Of a stretch of 64,000 nt of DNA, positions 1 to 7,774 are shown piece by piece. Position 1 is the stretch's first letter. Every line of letters starts with the position of its first letter. The DNA is from Thalassobaculum_A sp040219615 (GTDB lineage: Bacteria > Pseudomonadota > Alphaproteobacteria > Thalassobaculales > Thalassobaculaceae): the NCBI RefSeq assembly GCF_040219615.1, contig NZ_JAVJSE010000029.1, positions 62,001-126,000 on the forward strand. The letters are read 5' to 3'. Under the pieces are notes generated by a model. That model saw nothing but the letters and a program-made list of their open reading frames with translations. It had not been told where the DNA came from and searched no databases. Made by a program: the position numbers and the translations under genes.

Positions 1-272
1 AGCGCCCGGCCGGTGTCGCCGAACCAGATCTCCAGATACGGCACCTCCTTGAACGCCTTGAAGAAGGTGACGCTGGTGTCCTCGATCTGTTTCGACAGCG
101 TCAGCAGCTTCTGCATGGTGACGGCGCAGAAGGCCCCGAGCATGAACAACGCGCCGTGCGCGAAGTTGACGACCCCGAGGGTGCCGAAGATGAGCGTCAG
201 CCCGAGCGCGATCAGCGCATAGGCACCGCCCTTGTCGAGCCCGTTAAGGGCCTGAAGAACCAACGCATCCAT
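1..272 (-). CDS. Branched-chain amino acid ABC transporter permease, LivH type (partial)
   Basis: Only the N-terminal 90 codons are inside the window; the gene runs off the left edge. The reading begins MDALVLQALNGLDKGGAYAL and continues with a hydrophobic stretch and the segment VVNFAHGALFMLGAF, which is typical of LivH permeases of the high-affinity branched-chain amino acid (HAAT) ABC family. It would form the inner-membrane channel with a second permease and two ATPases lying outside the window. It follows the substrate-binding protein gene on the same strand after about 108 bases that hold a strong hairpin, so the two probably share a transcript with attenuated permease expression. The ATG is chosen because the LivH N-terminus usually starts just before the first membrane helix. 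The ligand could be an amino acid, urea, amide or aromatic acid. Confidence 0.85.
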   Translation of the reverse strand, partial: MDALVLQALNGLDKGGAYALIALGLTLIFGTLGVVNFAHGALFMLGAFCAVTMQKLLTLSKQIEDTSVTFFKAFKEVPYLEIWFGDTGRA

Positions 273-324
273 GACGTCACAACCCCGCCTGCTGACCGTC
301 CCATAGGCACCGGAGACACCGGAA

Positions 325-357
325 CGGGCCGCCCGTCGAATCTCGACGGGCGGCCCG
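325..357 (-). terminator. Hairpin between binding-protein and permease genes
   Basis: A perfect 15-bp inverted repeat (arms 325-339 and 343-357) with a 3-base loop lies just after the stop of the binding-protein gene and before the permease start. No clear T-run follows on the minus strand, so it may act as an mRNA-stabilising or attenuating hairpin rather than a full terminator. Such hairpins are common after binding-protein genes, where they help keep that protein in excess. Confidence 0.7.
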
Positions 358-380
358 GCCGGTATTCCGTCGGCTCAGGC

Positions 381-1724
381 TCAGACCTTGTACGGCCCGA
401 GCTCGCCGCCGAAGATCTTCGGGTCGTAGGTCACCTGCTCACGCGGCACTTCCTTGACCACTTCGAGCAGGTCGAACTGGTTGGTCGGGTTCTGATTGCC
501 GCGCACCACCAGAACCTTCTTGAAGCACTGGTGATCCTCGGCGCGGTACAGGGTCGGACCGTTGCCCATGCCGTCGAACTCGAAGCCCTCGAGGGTCTTG
601 ATGACCTCCGGCGGGTAGAAGGTGCCGGCCTGCTCGCAGGCGTTGGCGTACAGCAGGGCCTGGACATAGCAGGTGTGGGCGGCCTGGGACGGCGGGAAGC
701 CGTATTCCTGGCCGAACGACTTCACGAACGCCTGGGAGCCCTCGTCCTTCAGCGACCAGTGCCAGTTGGTGGTGCCGAGGATGCCCTTCACGTTCTCGCC
801 GGCGCCCTGCGCCATCAGGCGCGAGTACAGCGGCACGATGACCTCGAACTTCTTGCCGTTGACCATCTTGTCGCGGAGCCCGAACTGCACGGCCTGGGTC
901 AGCGAGTTGACCATGTCCTTGCCGTAGTGGTTCAGGATCAGCACGTCGGCGCCGGAGTTCAGCACCGGCGTGATGTACTGCGAGAAGTCGCCGGCGCCGA
1001 GCGGGGTGCGAACCGCATTCACGGTCTGCCAGCCGAGAGCCTCGGTGGTGTTCTTGATCGACTCCTCATGGGTCCAGCCCGAGGTGTAGTCGGCGGTCAG
1101 GTGATAGGCCCGGCGGTCGGTGCCCATCTCCTCCTTCAGCACCGGACCGAGCGCCGCACCGGACATGTAGGCGTTGAAGAAGTGCCGGAAGCCATAGCGC
1201 TTCTTGTCCTTGCCGGTGGTGTCGTTGGAGTGCGTCAGGCCGGCCATGAAGACGACGCCCATCTCCTGGGCGAGCGACTGCACCGCGACCGCCACGCCGG
1301 ACGACGAGCCGCCCGAGAACATGATGACGCCGTCCTTCTCGATCATGCGCTTGGCCGAGGCCCGCGCCGCGTCGGACTTGGTCTGGGTATCGCCGGTGAC
1401 GTACTCGACCTTCTTGCCGAGCACACCGTTCCCCTTCAGGGACTTCGGATTCATGGTGTTCAGCATGCCGCCGTCACCCTCGCCGTTGAGGTGCTTGACG
1501 GCCAGCTTGTAGGCCCGCAACTCGTCCGCGCCCTCGTCGGCATAGGCGCCGGTCTGCGGCACGTTGAAGCCGAACTTCACGCTCTTGGCGCTGCCCGGGT
1601 TGTTGCGGAACTCCTCGGCCCAGGCGCCCTTGACGAAGAAATTCGGCGCCGCCAGCCCGGCAGTCACCGCGACGCCGCCCTGCAGCAGCCGACGGCGATT
1701 CACATTCCTGTCGAAAATATTCAT
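381..1724 (-). CDS. ABC transporter substrate-binding protein (branched-chain amino acid / urea-like), Tat-exported
   Basis: A 447-residue periplasmic binding protein of the Peripla_BP_6 (LivJ/UrtA-like) group. The N-terminus MNIFDRNVNRRRLLQGG, followed by a hydrophobic stretch ending AWAEE, looks like a Tat signal peptide with twin arginines, so export as a folded protein is likely. The mature part has the expected order for the family: a first strand with NVPQTGAYADEGADE, a nucleotide-fold-like middle with SGGSSSGVAVA and a later GADVLILNHYGKD segment. It would capture a small ligand and hand it to the permease encoded downstream on the same strand. Length is somewhat above LivJ (about 370) and near that of UrtA-like or aromatic-acid binding proteins, so the ligand is uncertain. 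The ATG at 1724 is preceded by a purine-rich stretch (AAGGGAGGAACGAC) that fits a ribosome binding site. Confidence 0.9.
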   Translation of the reverse strand: MNIFDRNVNRRRLLQGGVAVTAGLAAPNFFVKGAWAEEFRNNPGSAKSVKFGFNVPQTGAYADEGADELRAYKLAVKHLNGEGDGGMLNTMNPKSLKGNGVLGKKVEYVTGDTQTKSDAARASAKRMIEKDGVIMFSGGSSSGVAVAVQSLAQEMGVVFMAGLTHSNDTTGKDKKRYGFRHFFNAYMSGAALGPVLKEEMGTDRRAYHLTADYTSGWTHEESIKNTTEALGWQTVNAVRTPLGAGDFSQYITPVLNSGADVLILNHYGKDMVNSLTQAVQFGLRDKMVNGKKFEVIVPLYSRLMAQGAGENVKGILGTTNWHWSLKDEGSQAFVKSFGQEYGFPPSQAAHTCYVQALLYANACEQAGTFYPPEVIKTLEGFEFDGMGNGPTLYRAEDHQCFKKVLVVRGNQNPTNQFDLLEVVKEVPREQVTYDPKIFGGELGPYKV

Positions 1725-1944
1725 GTCGTTCCTCCCTTGGATGTGCCGAACGCGGCGCCCTCGCGGCGGCGGGGCGTCTTGATCGCGCGCTACATCGACC
1801 GCACCGTACCGGAGGAGAAAATGCGGTCAATAACTACTTGATAAATATTGAGTATTGTGTAAATGTTTGTTCGTTAATAAGGCATGCTGTGTCAAGATGT
1901 GACAACCGGACACGCCGATCGGCCTGTGCGGGAGGGGTGTGGGG
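1725..1944. promoter_or_regulatory. Divergent, AT-rich promoter region
   Basis: This 220-bp gap separates the binding-protein gene (leftward) from the XRE regulator (rightward). Bases 1818-1890 are strikingly AT-rich for this genome and hold several possible promoter hexamers, for example TTGATA at 1838-1843, and a short inverted repeat GTCA/TGAC at 1891-1903. No single -35/-10 pair with ideal spacing stands out, so I mark the region and not one promoter. A ScfR-type regulator could bind here to control itself or the transporter. Confidence 0.5.
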
Positions 1945-3525
1945 ATGGCGCGTCAACTGACCGGATACCGGATCCGCGAGCGGCGGAGACAACTCGGCCT
2001 CACCCAGGCCGGGGTCGCCAAGCAGGTCGGGATCTCGCCGTCCTATCTGAACCTGATCGAGGCCAACAAGCGCGCCATCGCCGGGGCGACGCTGCGCCGC
2101 ATCACCGAGATCCTGGACCTCGACCCGGACACCCTGACCGGGCGCACCGAGCAGCGCATGATCGACGACCTGGTCGAGCTGGCGGCCGAGCCGATGCTGC
2201 GCGACCTCGAGCTCGACGGTGCCTCGGTCGGCGACCTGATCGGCCGGCACCCGACCTGGGCGGCGGCGCTGCTGGCATGCTGGCGGGCCTACCGGGACCA
2301 GGCGCAGACCGCGGCCGCGCTCAGCGACCGCCTGAACCAGGACCCGGCGCTGGCCGACGCGGTGCACCAGCTGCTCACCCACGTCACCGCGGTGCGCTCG
2401 ACCTCCGAGATCCTGGCGACCACCGACGACCTGCCGCCCGACATGCGCGACCGTTTCCACAGCATCCTGTCGAGCGAGAGCGCGCGCCTGTCCGAGGTGA
2501 CCCAGGCGCTGGCCGCGTTCTTCGACAAGCCGCACTCGCGCACCCGCTCGATCACCGTCGCCGAGGAGGTCGACGACGTCATCATCGAGCGCGAGAACCA
2601 TTTCCCGGCCCTGGAGCAGGCCGCCGACGAACTCGCCACCGGCGTACGCCGGCACGGCGACATCCTGTTGGGCGCGTTGCCCCGCTACCTCGCCGACTGC
2701 CACGGCGTGACGATCGAGAACCGACCACCGGCCGAGGCCGGCGCCGACCGCTACCGCAACTTGTGCGCCTACGACGCCGACTCCCGCACCCTGGTGTTCC
2801 TGGACCATGCCTCGATCGCCACCCGGCAGTTCCAGATGGCCCGGCTGGCGGCCGAGCTCGGCGCGAGCGACCCCATCGAGCGCGAGATCGACGATCCGCG
2901 GCTGACCTCGCCGGCATCGCGCGCCCAGGCGTTCCGGGCGCTCGCCTCCTATACCGCCAGCGCCATCGTGTTTCCCTACGACCGCTTCCATGCCGACGCG
3001 GTCGACGTGCGCTACGACATAGAGGTGCTGCGGCAGCGCTACCGCGCCAGCTTCGAGCAGGTCGCGCACAGGCTGGTGACCCTGCGTCGGCCCGGCAGCG
3101 AGGGAATCCCGTTCGGCTTCCTGCGCTCCAACCCCGCCGGCTTCACCACCAAGCGGTTTCCGCTGCCCGACCTGCCGCTGCCACGGCACGGCCACGGCTG
3201 CCCGCTGTGGGCGATCTACGGGGCCTTCCAGACCCCGGGCCGGGTGCAACGCCAGCTCGTGCGGTTCCCGGACAACGCCCGCTACCTGTTCGTCGCCGGG
3301 ACCGTGACCAAGCAGCCGGCGAGCTTCCACGAACCGCCGGTCCCGCACGCGGTGATGCTGGCCTGCGACGTCATGCATGCCGACAAGACCGTGTATGCCG
3401 ATGGCCTCGACCTCGGCAGCGCGGGCCGGACCGCGATCCCGGTCGGCCCGTCCTGCCGTCTCTGCCCGCGCCTCGACTGCCTGCACCGGGCCGAGGAGCC
3501 GATCGTCGGGCGCAGCGGAGCGTGA
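1945..3525 (+). CDS. XRE-family short-chain acyl-responsive regulator (ScfR/PrpR-like)
   Basis: The N-terminal 65 residues form a Cro/C1 helix-turn-helix (RIRERRRQLGLTQAGVAKQV, then SPSYLNLIEANKR). The rest, with DRFHADAVDVRYDIEVLRQRY-like text in the middle and a C-terminal cysteine cluster (CRLCPRLDC near the end), matches the large regulator family that includes ScfR, RamB and PrpR, which in known cases sense short-chain acyl-CoAs and control acetate or propionate metabolism. The cysteine cluster could bind a metal or Fe-S cluster. The ATG at 1945 sits 7 bases after GGGAGGGG; an in-frame GTG lies 6 bases upstream at 1939. It is divergent from the ABC transporter genes and convergent with the response regulator. 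The family is clear; the target genes are inferred only. Confidence 0.85.
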   Translation: MARQLTGYRIRERRRQLGLTQAGVAKQVGISPSYLNLIEANKRAIAGATLRRITEILDLDPDTLTGRTEQRMIDDLVELAAEPMLRDLELDGASVGDLIGRHPTWAAALLACWRAYRDQAQTAAALSDRLNQDPALADAVHQLLTHVTAVRSTSEILATTDDLPPDMRDRFHSILSSESARLSEVTQALAAFFDKPHSRTRSITVAEEVDDVIIERENHFPALEQAADELATGVRRHGDILLGALPRYLADCHGVTIENRPPAEAGADRYRNLCAYDADSRTLVFLDHASIATRQFQMARLAAELGASDPIEREIDDPRLTSPASRAQAFRALASYTASAIVFPYDRFHADAVDVRYDIEVLRQRYRASFEQVAHRLVTLRRPGSEGIPFGFLRSNPAGFTTKRFPLPDLPLPRHGHGCPLWAIYGAFQTPGRVQRQLVRFPDNARYLFVAGTVTKQPASFHEPPVPHAVMLACDVMHADKTVYADGLDLGSAGRTAIPVGPSCRLCPRLDCLHRAEEPIVGRSGA

Positions 3526-3541
3526 GCGCGCCGGCGTCCGC

Positions 3542-3958
3542 CTAGTGTCGGCGCGGCGCAGTCAGGACGGCGTCGATCCGGGTCTTCAGCGCCTTCAGGG
3601 TCGGCGGCTTGACGATGAACGCGTCGACCCCGGCGGCAACCGCCGCGCGCACCGTCTCGGACTCGTTGTGCGAGGTGAGGAACACGATCGGGATCGCCCG
3701 CACCGCGCCGGACCGGGTGCGGCGCAGCGCCCTGAGGAAATCCAGCCCGTCCATCGGCTCCATCTCGATGTCGCAGACGACGAGGTCGGGCAGCCGCGCC
3801 ATGCACGCCTTCAGCCCGGCCTCGCCGTCGTCCGCCTCGCGCACCGAGCCGAGCCCGATCACCCGCAACGCCTGGACGATCAGGCTGCGCTGGAAGGCGT
3901 CGTCCTCGATCACAAGCGCATCCAGGCCCTCATAGGCGATGTCCGGTCCGGTCGTCAC
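3542..3958 (-). CDS. Single-domain response regulator (receiver domain)
   Basis: A 138-residue protein consisting only of a CheY-like receiver. Acidic pocket residues appear in ALVIEDD, the phospho-acceptor aspartate in VVCDIEMEPMDG (about residue 62), the conserved Thr/Ser in IVFLTSHN and the lysine in IVKPP. No output domain follows, so it probably relays phosphate to another protein or works in a phosphorelay with the kinase. The GTG start overlaps the TGA of the upstream hybrid kinase by four bases (GTGA), which argues for translational coupling and for this start rather than longer upstream extensions. The hybrid kinase carries an Hpt domain, so this receiver is the natural recipient of its phosphate. 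It is convergent with the ScfR-like gene with only 16 bases between the stops. Confidence 0.85.
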   Translation of the reverse strand: MTTGPDIAYEGLDALVIEDDAFQRSLIVQALRVIGLGSVREADDGEAGLKACMARLPDLVVCDIEMEPMDGLDFLRALRRTRSGAVRAIPIVFLTSHNESETVRAAVAAGVDAFIVKPPTLKALKTRIDAVLTAPRRH

Positions 3959-6153
3959 GGCGCGGCGTCCTCCCGATGCATCCGTTCCCGCAGCACCTCC
4001 CGCAGGCGCGCCACCTCGCGGGCGACCGCCGCCCGCTCCGCCGTGCCGTCGCCGGACGCCGCCTCGAGCCCCGCGCAGGCCGCAGCCAACGACCGCGCCC
4101 CGACCGCCGCGGCAGCCCCGCGCAGGGCGTGGGCCACCGCCCGGCGCCGCCGGGCGTCGCCGGTCGCCGCCAGCTCGTCGACGCCCTCGGCCAGGCGCGT
4201 CTGGAACCGCGCGAGCACGTCGGCCAGCATCGCCGCGTCGCCGCCGCACAGGGCCTCGAGCTCACCGGTATCGAGGATCGCACCGGCGTCGTCCGCCGGT
4301 TCCGGCGTGGCGGCCGGCCGATCGGCACCGGACAGCACCGTCGCCAGCCGGTCGAGCGCCACCGGCTTGACCAGCACGTGATCGGCCCCGGCGCGCAGCG
4401 CGCGCTCGATCTCTTCGGGCAGGCCCGACGCCGTCATCATCACCAGCATCGGTCGCCGCCGCGCGAAGGCCGGCTCCCCGTGCAGGGCCTCCAGCAGGCC
4501 GAGGCCGTCGAGCCCGGGCATGTGCCAGTCGGTCACCAGCACCTGCCAGCGGTCGGGCTCCGCGGCCCAGGCCCGCAGCGCCGCGGCGCCGTCCTCGACG
4601 ACAACGGCCCGGCAGCCGAGCCGGTCGAGCTGGCGGCCGATCACCCAGCGGTTGGTCGGGTCGTCGTCGGCGACCAGCACGTCGAGGTCGAGTGCCGGCC
4701 GGCCGGCCGCCGGCACCGCCGGGCGCGCCGCGGCCACCGCGGCGGGCAACGGCACCACCAGCGTGAACTCGCTGCCGCGGCCGGGCGTGCTGGCCACGCC
4801 GAGGGTGCCGCCCATCAGCTCGGCGAGTTCCCGCGCGATCGTCAGCCCCAGCCCGGTCCCGCCGAACCGCCGGGTGGTGGAGGCGTCGGCCTGCTCGAAC
4901 GGGCGGAACAGCCGCGCCATCGCCTCCTCGGCGATGCCGATGCCGGTGTCGGCGACCCGGATCGCGACCGTCTCCCGGCCTTCGCCGGACGGCTCCGCCG
5001 CCACCGTCACCGCGCCATGCGCGGTGAACTTCACGGCGTTTCCGAGCAGGTTCAGCAGCACCTGCCGCAGCCTGGCCTCGTCGCCGACCACCGTCTCCGG
5101 CAATGCCTCGGACACCGTCACCGACAGCGACAGGTCCTTGGACCGGGCGAGCGGCCCCACGCAGTCGGCCGCGGCCTGCAGCAGCTCCGAGAGCCCGAAC
5201 GGCGCCGACACGAGCTCCAGCTTGCCGGCCTCGATCTTCGACTGGTCGAGGATCTGGTTCAGGAGCTCCAGCAGCGCGCCGCCGGACCGCCGGATGACCG
5301 ACACCATGTCGCGCTGGTCGGCGACGAGCGGCGTCGCCTCCAGCAGCTCGGCGGTCGCCAGGACGCCGTTCATCGGCGTCCGGATCTCGTGGCTCACCGT
5401 CGCGAGGAACCGGGACTTCGCGGCACTTGACGCCTCGGCCGCCCGGCGGGCGGCAGCGAGCATGCGCTCGCGCTCCAGCCGGAAGCTCATGGTCCGACGC
5501 ACGAACGCGACCGCGATCGCCCCGGCGACCGCGATCAGGAGCGCCCCGGCGACCGACGCGAACAGGCCGATGCGCCGATAGGAGCGGGCGCTGTCGGACA
5601 CGTCCAGATAGGCCTCGAAGGCGCCGATCACGCGACCGCCGGCGGCGCCCCGGGCGTGCACCGGCACGTAGGTCTCGGCGACCACCCCGGCGTCCCCGCC
5701 GTCGGCCGGCGCCACCGCTTCGAGGGCGGCGTGCGGGCTGCCGCGCAGAACCTCGCTGGCCCAGTAGCCCGAGACGTTGACCCGGCCGATCTCGGACGGA
5801 TCCGAAGCGGCGATCACCCGGCCGTCCCGGTCGAAGATCAGAAAGGCCTGCAGCCCGCCCAGCCGGGACGCGAGCTCGATGGTGCGCCGGTCGCGGGCCG
5901 ACAGCTCGCCGCCCTGGAACACGGTGTCGACGGTCTCCAGCGACTCCAGGAGGCCGTTGGTCCAGCGCAGCCCCTCGGCGATCGCGTCGCGTTCCAGCAT
6001 CGTCGTCTGGATGCGGTCGACCGCCAGCACCAGCAGCCCCGCCGCCAGCGACAGTACCCCGACGATCAGCAGGATCAGCGCCCGCGGACCGTGGTCGCCC
6101 CGAAGCATTCCGGCGGCTGCGCCGGCAGACGTCTCGGTGGCGGTGATCGACAC
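3955..6153 (-). CDS. Membrane hybrid sensor histidine kinase with receiver and Hpt domains
   Basis: About 732 residues. Order: transmembrane helix (LILLIVGVLSLAAGLLVLAV), a periplasmic sensing region of about 170 residues, a second helix (LFASVAGALLIAVAGAIAVAF), then HisKA with ATVSHEIRTPMNG (phospho-His near residue 255), HATPase with NLLGNAVKFT, ADTGIGIA and GGTGLGLTI, a receiver with LVTDWHMPG (Asp near 542) and a C-terminal Hpt with VAHALRGAAAAVG (His near 675). This is a complete ArcB/BarA-type phosphorelay: His to Asp to His, then probably to the adjacent single receiver. The GTG at 6153 is preferred because CGGGAG precedes it; a TTG 72 bases upstream (6225) would extend the protein. 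The signal sensed is not predictable; the periplasmic domain looks like a dCache/PDC type but this is uncertain. Confidence 0.9.
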   Translation of the reverse strand: MSITATETSAGAAAGMLRGDHGPRALILLIVGVLSLAAGLLVLAVDRIQTTMLERDAIAEGLRWTNGLLESLETVDTVFQGGELSARDRRTIELASRLGGLQAFLIFDRDGRVIAASDPSEIGRVNVSGYWASEVLRGSPHAALEAVAPADGGDAGVVAETYVPVHARGAAGGRVIGAFEAYLDVSDSARSYRRIGLFASVAGALLIAVAGAIAVAFVRRTMSFRLERERMLAAARRAAEASSAAKSRFLATVSHEIRTPMNGVLATAELLEATPLVADQRDMVSVIRRSGGALLELLNQILDQSKIEAGKLELVSAPFGLSELLQAAADCVGPLARSKDLSLSVTVSEALPETVVGDEARLRQVLLNLLGNAVKFTAHGAVTVAAEPSGEGRETVAIRVADTGIGIAEEAMARLFRPFEQADASTTRRFGGTGLGLTIARELAELMGGTLGVASTPGRGSEFTLVVPLPAAVAAARPAVPAAGRPALDLDVLVADDDPTNRWVIGRQLDRLGCRAVVVEDGAAALRAWAAEPDRWQVLVTDWHMPGLDGLGLLEALHGEPAFARRRPMLVMMTASGLPEEIERALRAGADHVLVKPVALDRLATVLSGADRPAATPEPADDAGAILDTGELEALCGGDAAMLADVLARFQTRLAEGVDELAATGDARRRRAVAHALRGAAAAVGARSLAAACAGLEAASGDGTAERAAVAREVARLREVLRERMHREDAAP

Positions 6154-6270
6154 GGGGCACTCCCGGATTTCCAGTCCCGCCGGACCCTGCCATCCGCCGC
6201 CACCGCAGCGAATGACATGGATCAAGCGGCCGGACTGACAGGCGGCCGAAATCCCACCTGGTTCGGGACC

Positions 6271-7692
6271 TCAGTGCGTGCCGGGCAGCGGCGGGTCGAC
6301 GTCGTCCGGGATCGGGTTGACGAACGGCGTGCCGACCAGGCGCTCCCGGAAGTCGGCCTTGGCCTTCTCGACCAGCACGGGGTCGCGCAGCAGTTCCGCC
6401 GCCGTCGAGGCCATCGCCTTGGCGGCATGCTCCATGCCCTTGTGCGCCGCCGGCGCCTTGCCCTGGGCGACCAGCTGCCAGGAATGGCCCGGGGTGCCGA
6501 TCGCCACCGTGGCACCGCGCATCTGGACCGTCGGGACCACCCAGCTGACCGTTCCGACGTCGGTCGACCCGACCGAGCTGCCGTCGCCGGCGCCGAGCGG
6601 GTAGATCGCGTCGACCAGCGCCAGACCCTTGCGCGGCTTCATGCCGAAGCGCTGGAACGACGCCGCGATATCCTCGTCGCTCAGGGTCGCCTGGAACTGC
6701 GCCGCGAACGTCCGGTCGGCGTCGTCGAAGGGCGGCGGGCCGAGGCGCTCCAGGTGGCTGTGCATCAGTTCCTCGAGCGGGGTGTTGCCGACCAGGTTGG
6801 CGTCGCCGCTGACGATCCGGCACTCGACCGCGGTCTCGGTCATCAGCGCGGCCCCCTCGGCGACCTTCTGCACCCGCCTAACCAGCGCCTGCAGCTGCGG
6901 CAGGTCGCGGGCCCGTACCAGGTAGCGCACGACGGCCCGGCCCTGGACCACGTTCGGTGCGGTCCCGCCGGCGTCGAGCAACGCGTAGTGGATGCGGGCC
7001 GAGCTCGGCATGTGCTCGCGCATGTAGTTGACGCCGACATTCATCAGCTCGACCGCGTCCAGCGCGCTGCGCCCGAGATGCGGCGAGGCGGCGGCGTGCG
7101 ACGACCGGCCGGAGAAAAGGAAGTCCATCTCGTTGCAGGCCAGTGAGATCGGCGTGTTGACCCCGGCGAACGGACCGGGATGCCAGGAGATCGCCACGTC
7201 GACGTCGTCGAAGCAGCCGGCCCGCACCATGAAGCCCTTGGCCGAGCCGCCCTCCTCGGCCGGGCAGCCGTAGTAGCGCACCCGCCCGGGCAGGCCGTTG
7301 GCCGCCAGCCAGTCCTTCACGGCGGTCGCAGCCAGCAGCGCCCCCGAGCCGAGCAGGTTGTGGCCGCAGGCATGGCCGTTGCCGCCGGCCTCGACCTCGC
7401 GGCGCTCCGCCACCCCGGCCGCCTGGCTGAGCCCCGGCAGGGCGTCGAACTCGCCGAGGATGGCGATCACCGGCCCGCCTTCGCCGGCCTCGCCCATGAC
7501 CGCGGTCGGCAGGCCGGCGAGGCCGCGCTCGATGCGGAACCCCTCGGCCTCCAGCATGGCCGCGTGCTCGGCCGAGGAGCGCTCCTCGGCGTAGTTGAGC
7601 TCCGGCATCCCCCAGACCCGGTCGCTCAGCTCGAAGAACCGCTCGCGCTTGGCCTCCACGAGGGACCAGACCTCGTCGGTGTTCCTGATCAT
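6271..7692 (-). CDS. M20-family amidohydrolase (AbgB / N-acyl amino acid hydrolase-like)
   Basis: A 473-residue zinc-type hydrolase of the M20D group, which includes p-aminobenzoyl-glutamate hydrolase subunit B and indole-acetyl amino acid hydrolases. Metal-site signatures are visible: GNGHACGHNLLG near residue 105, PAEEGGSAKGFM near 150 and SWHPGPF near 175. The dimerisation domain follows (SGRSSHAAASPHLGRSALDA). It would cleave an amide bond of an N-acylated amino acid or dipeptide in the cytoplasm, since no signal peptide is seen. Start at ATG 7692 keeps the family N-terminus (MIRNTDEVWSLVEAKRERFF); ATGs further upstream are possible. It sits between the kinase and the RND pump on the same strand without an obvious functional link. 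Length is normal for AbgB. Confidence 0.88.
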   Translation of the reverse strand: MIRNTDEVWSLVEAKRERFFELSDRVWGMPELNYAEERSSAEHAAMLEAEGFRIERGLAGLPTAVMGEAGEGGPVIAILGEFDALPGLSQAAGVAERREVEAGGNGHACGHNLLGSGALLAATAVKDWLAANGLPGRVRYYGCPAEEGGSAKGFMVRAGCFDDVDVAISWHPGPFAGVNTPISLACNEMDFLFSGRSSHAAASPHLGRSALDAVELMNVGVNYMREHMPSSARIHYALLDAGGTAPNVVQGRAVVRYLVRARDLPQLQALVRRVQKVAEGAALMTETAVECRIVSGDANLVGNTPLEELMHSHLERLGPPPFDDADRTFAAQFQATLSDEDIAASFQRFGMKPRKGLALVDAIYPLGAGDGSSVGSTDVGTVSWVVPTVQMRGATVAIGTPGHSWQLVAQGKAPAAHKGMEHAAKAMASTAAELLRDPVLVEKAKADFRERLVGTPFVNPIPDDVDPPLPGTH

Positions 7693-7774
7693 GACATGGG
7701 TGTTCCGGGACAGCTTCGGACAAGGCTGCATGAGACGCCGCGTGGCGGCGCCGCGCAAGCCGCTGCGCGCCGGA

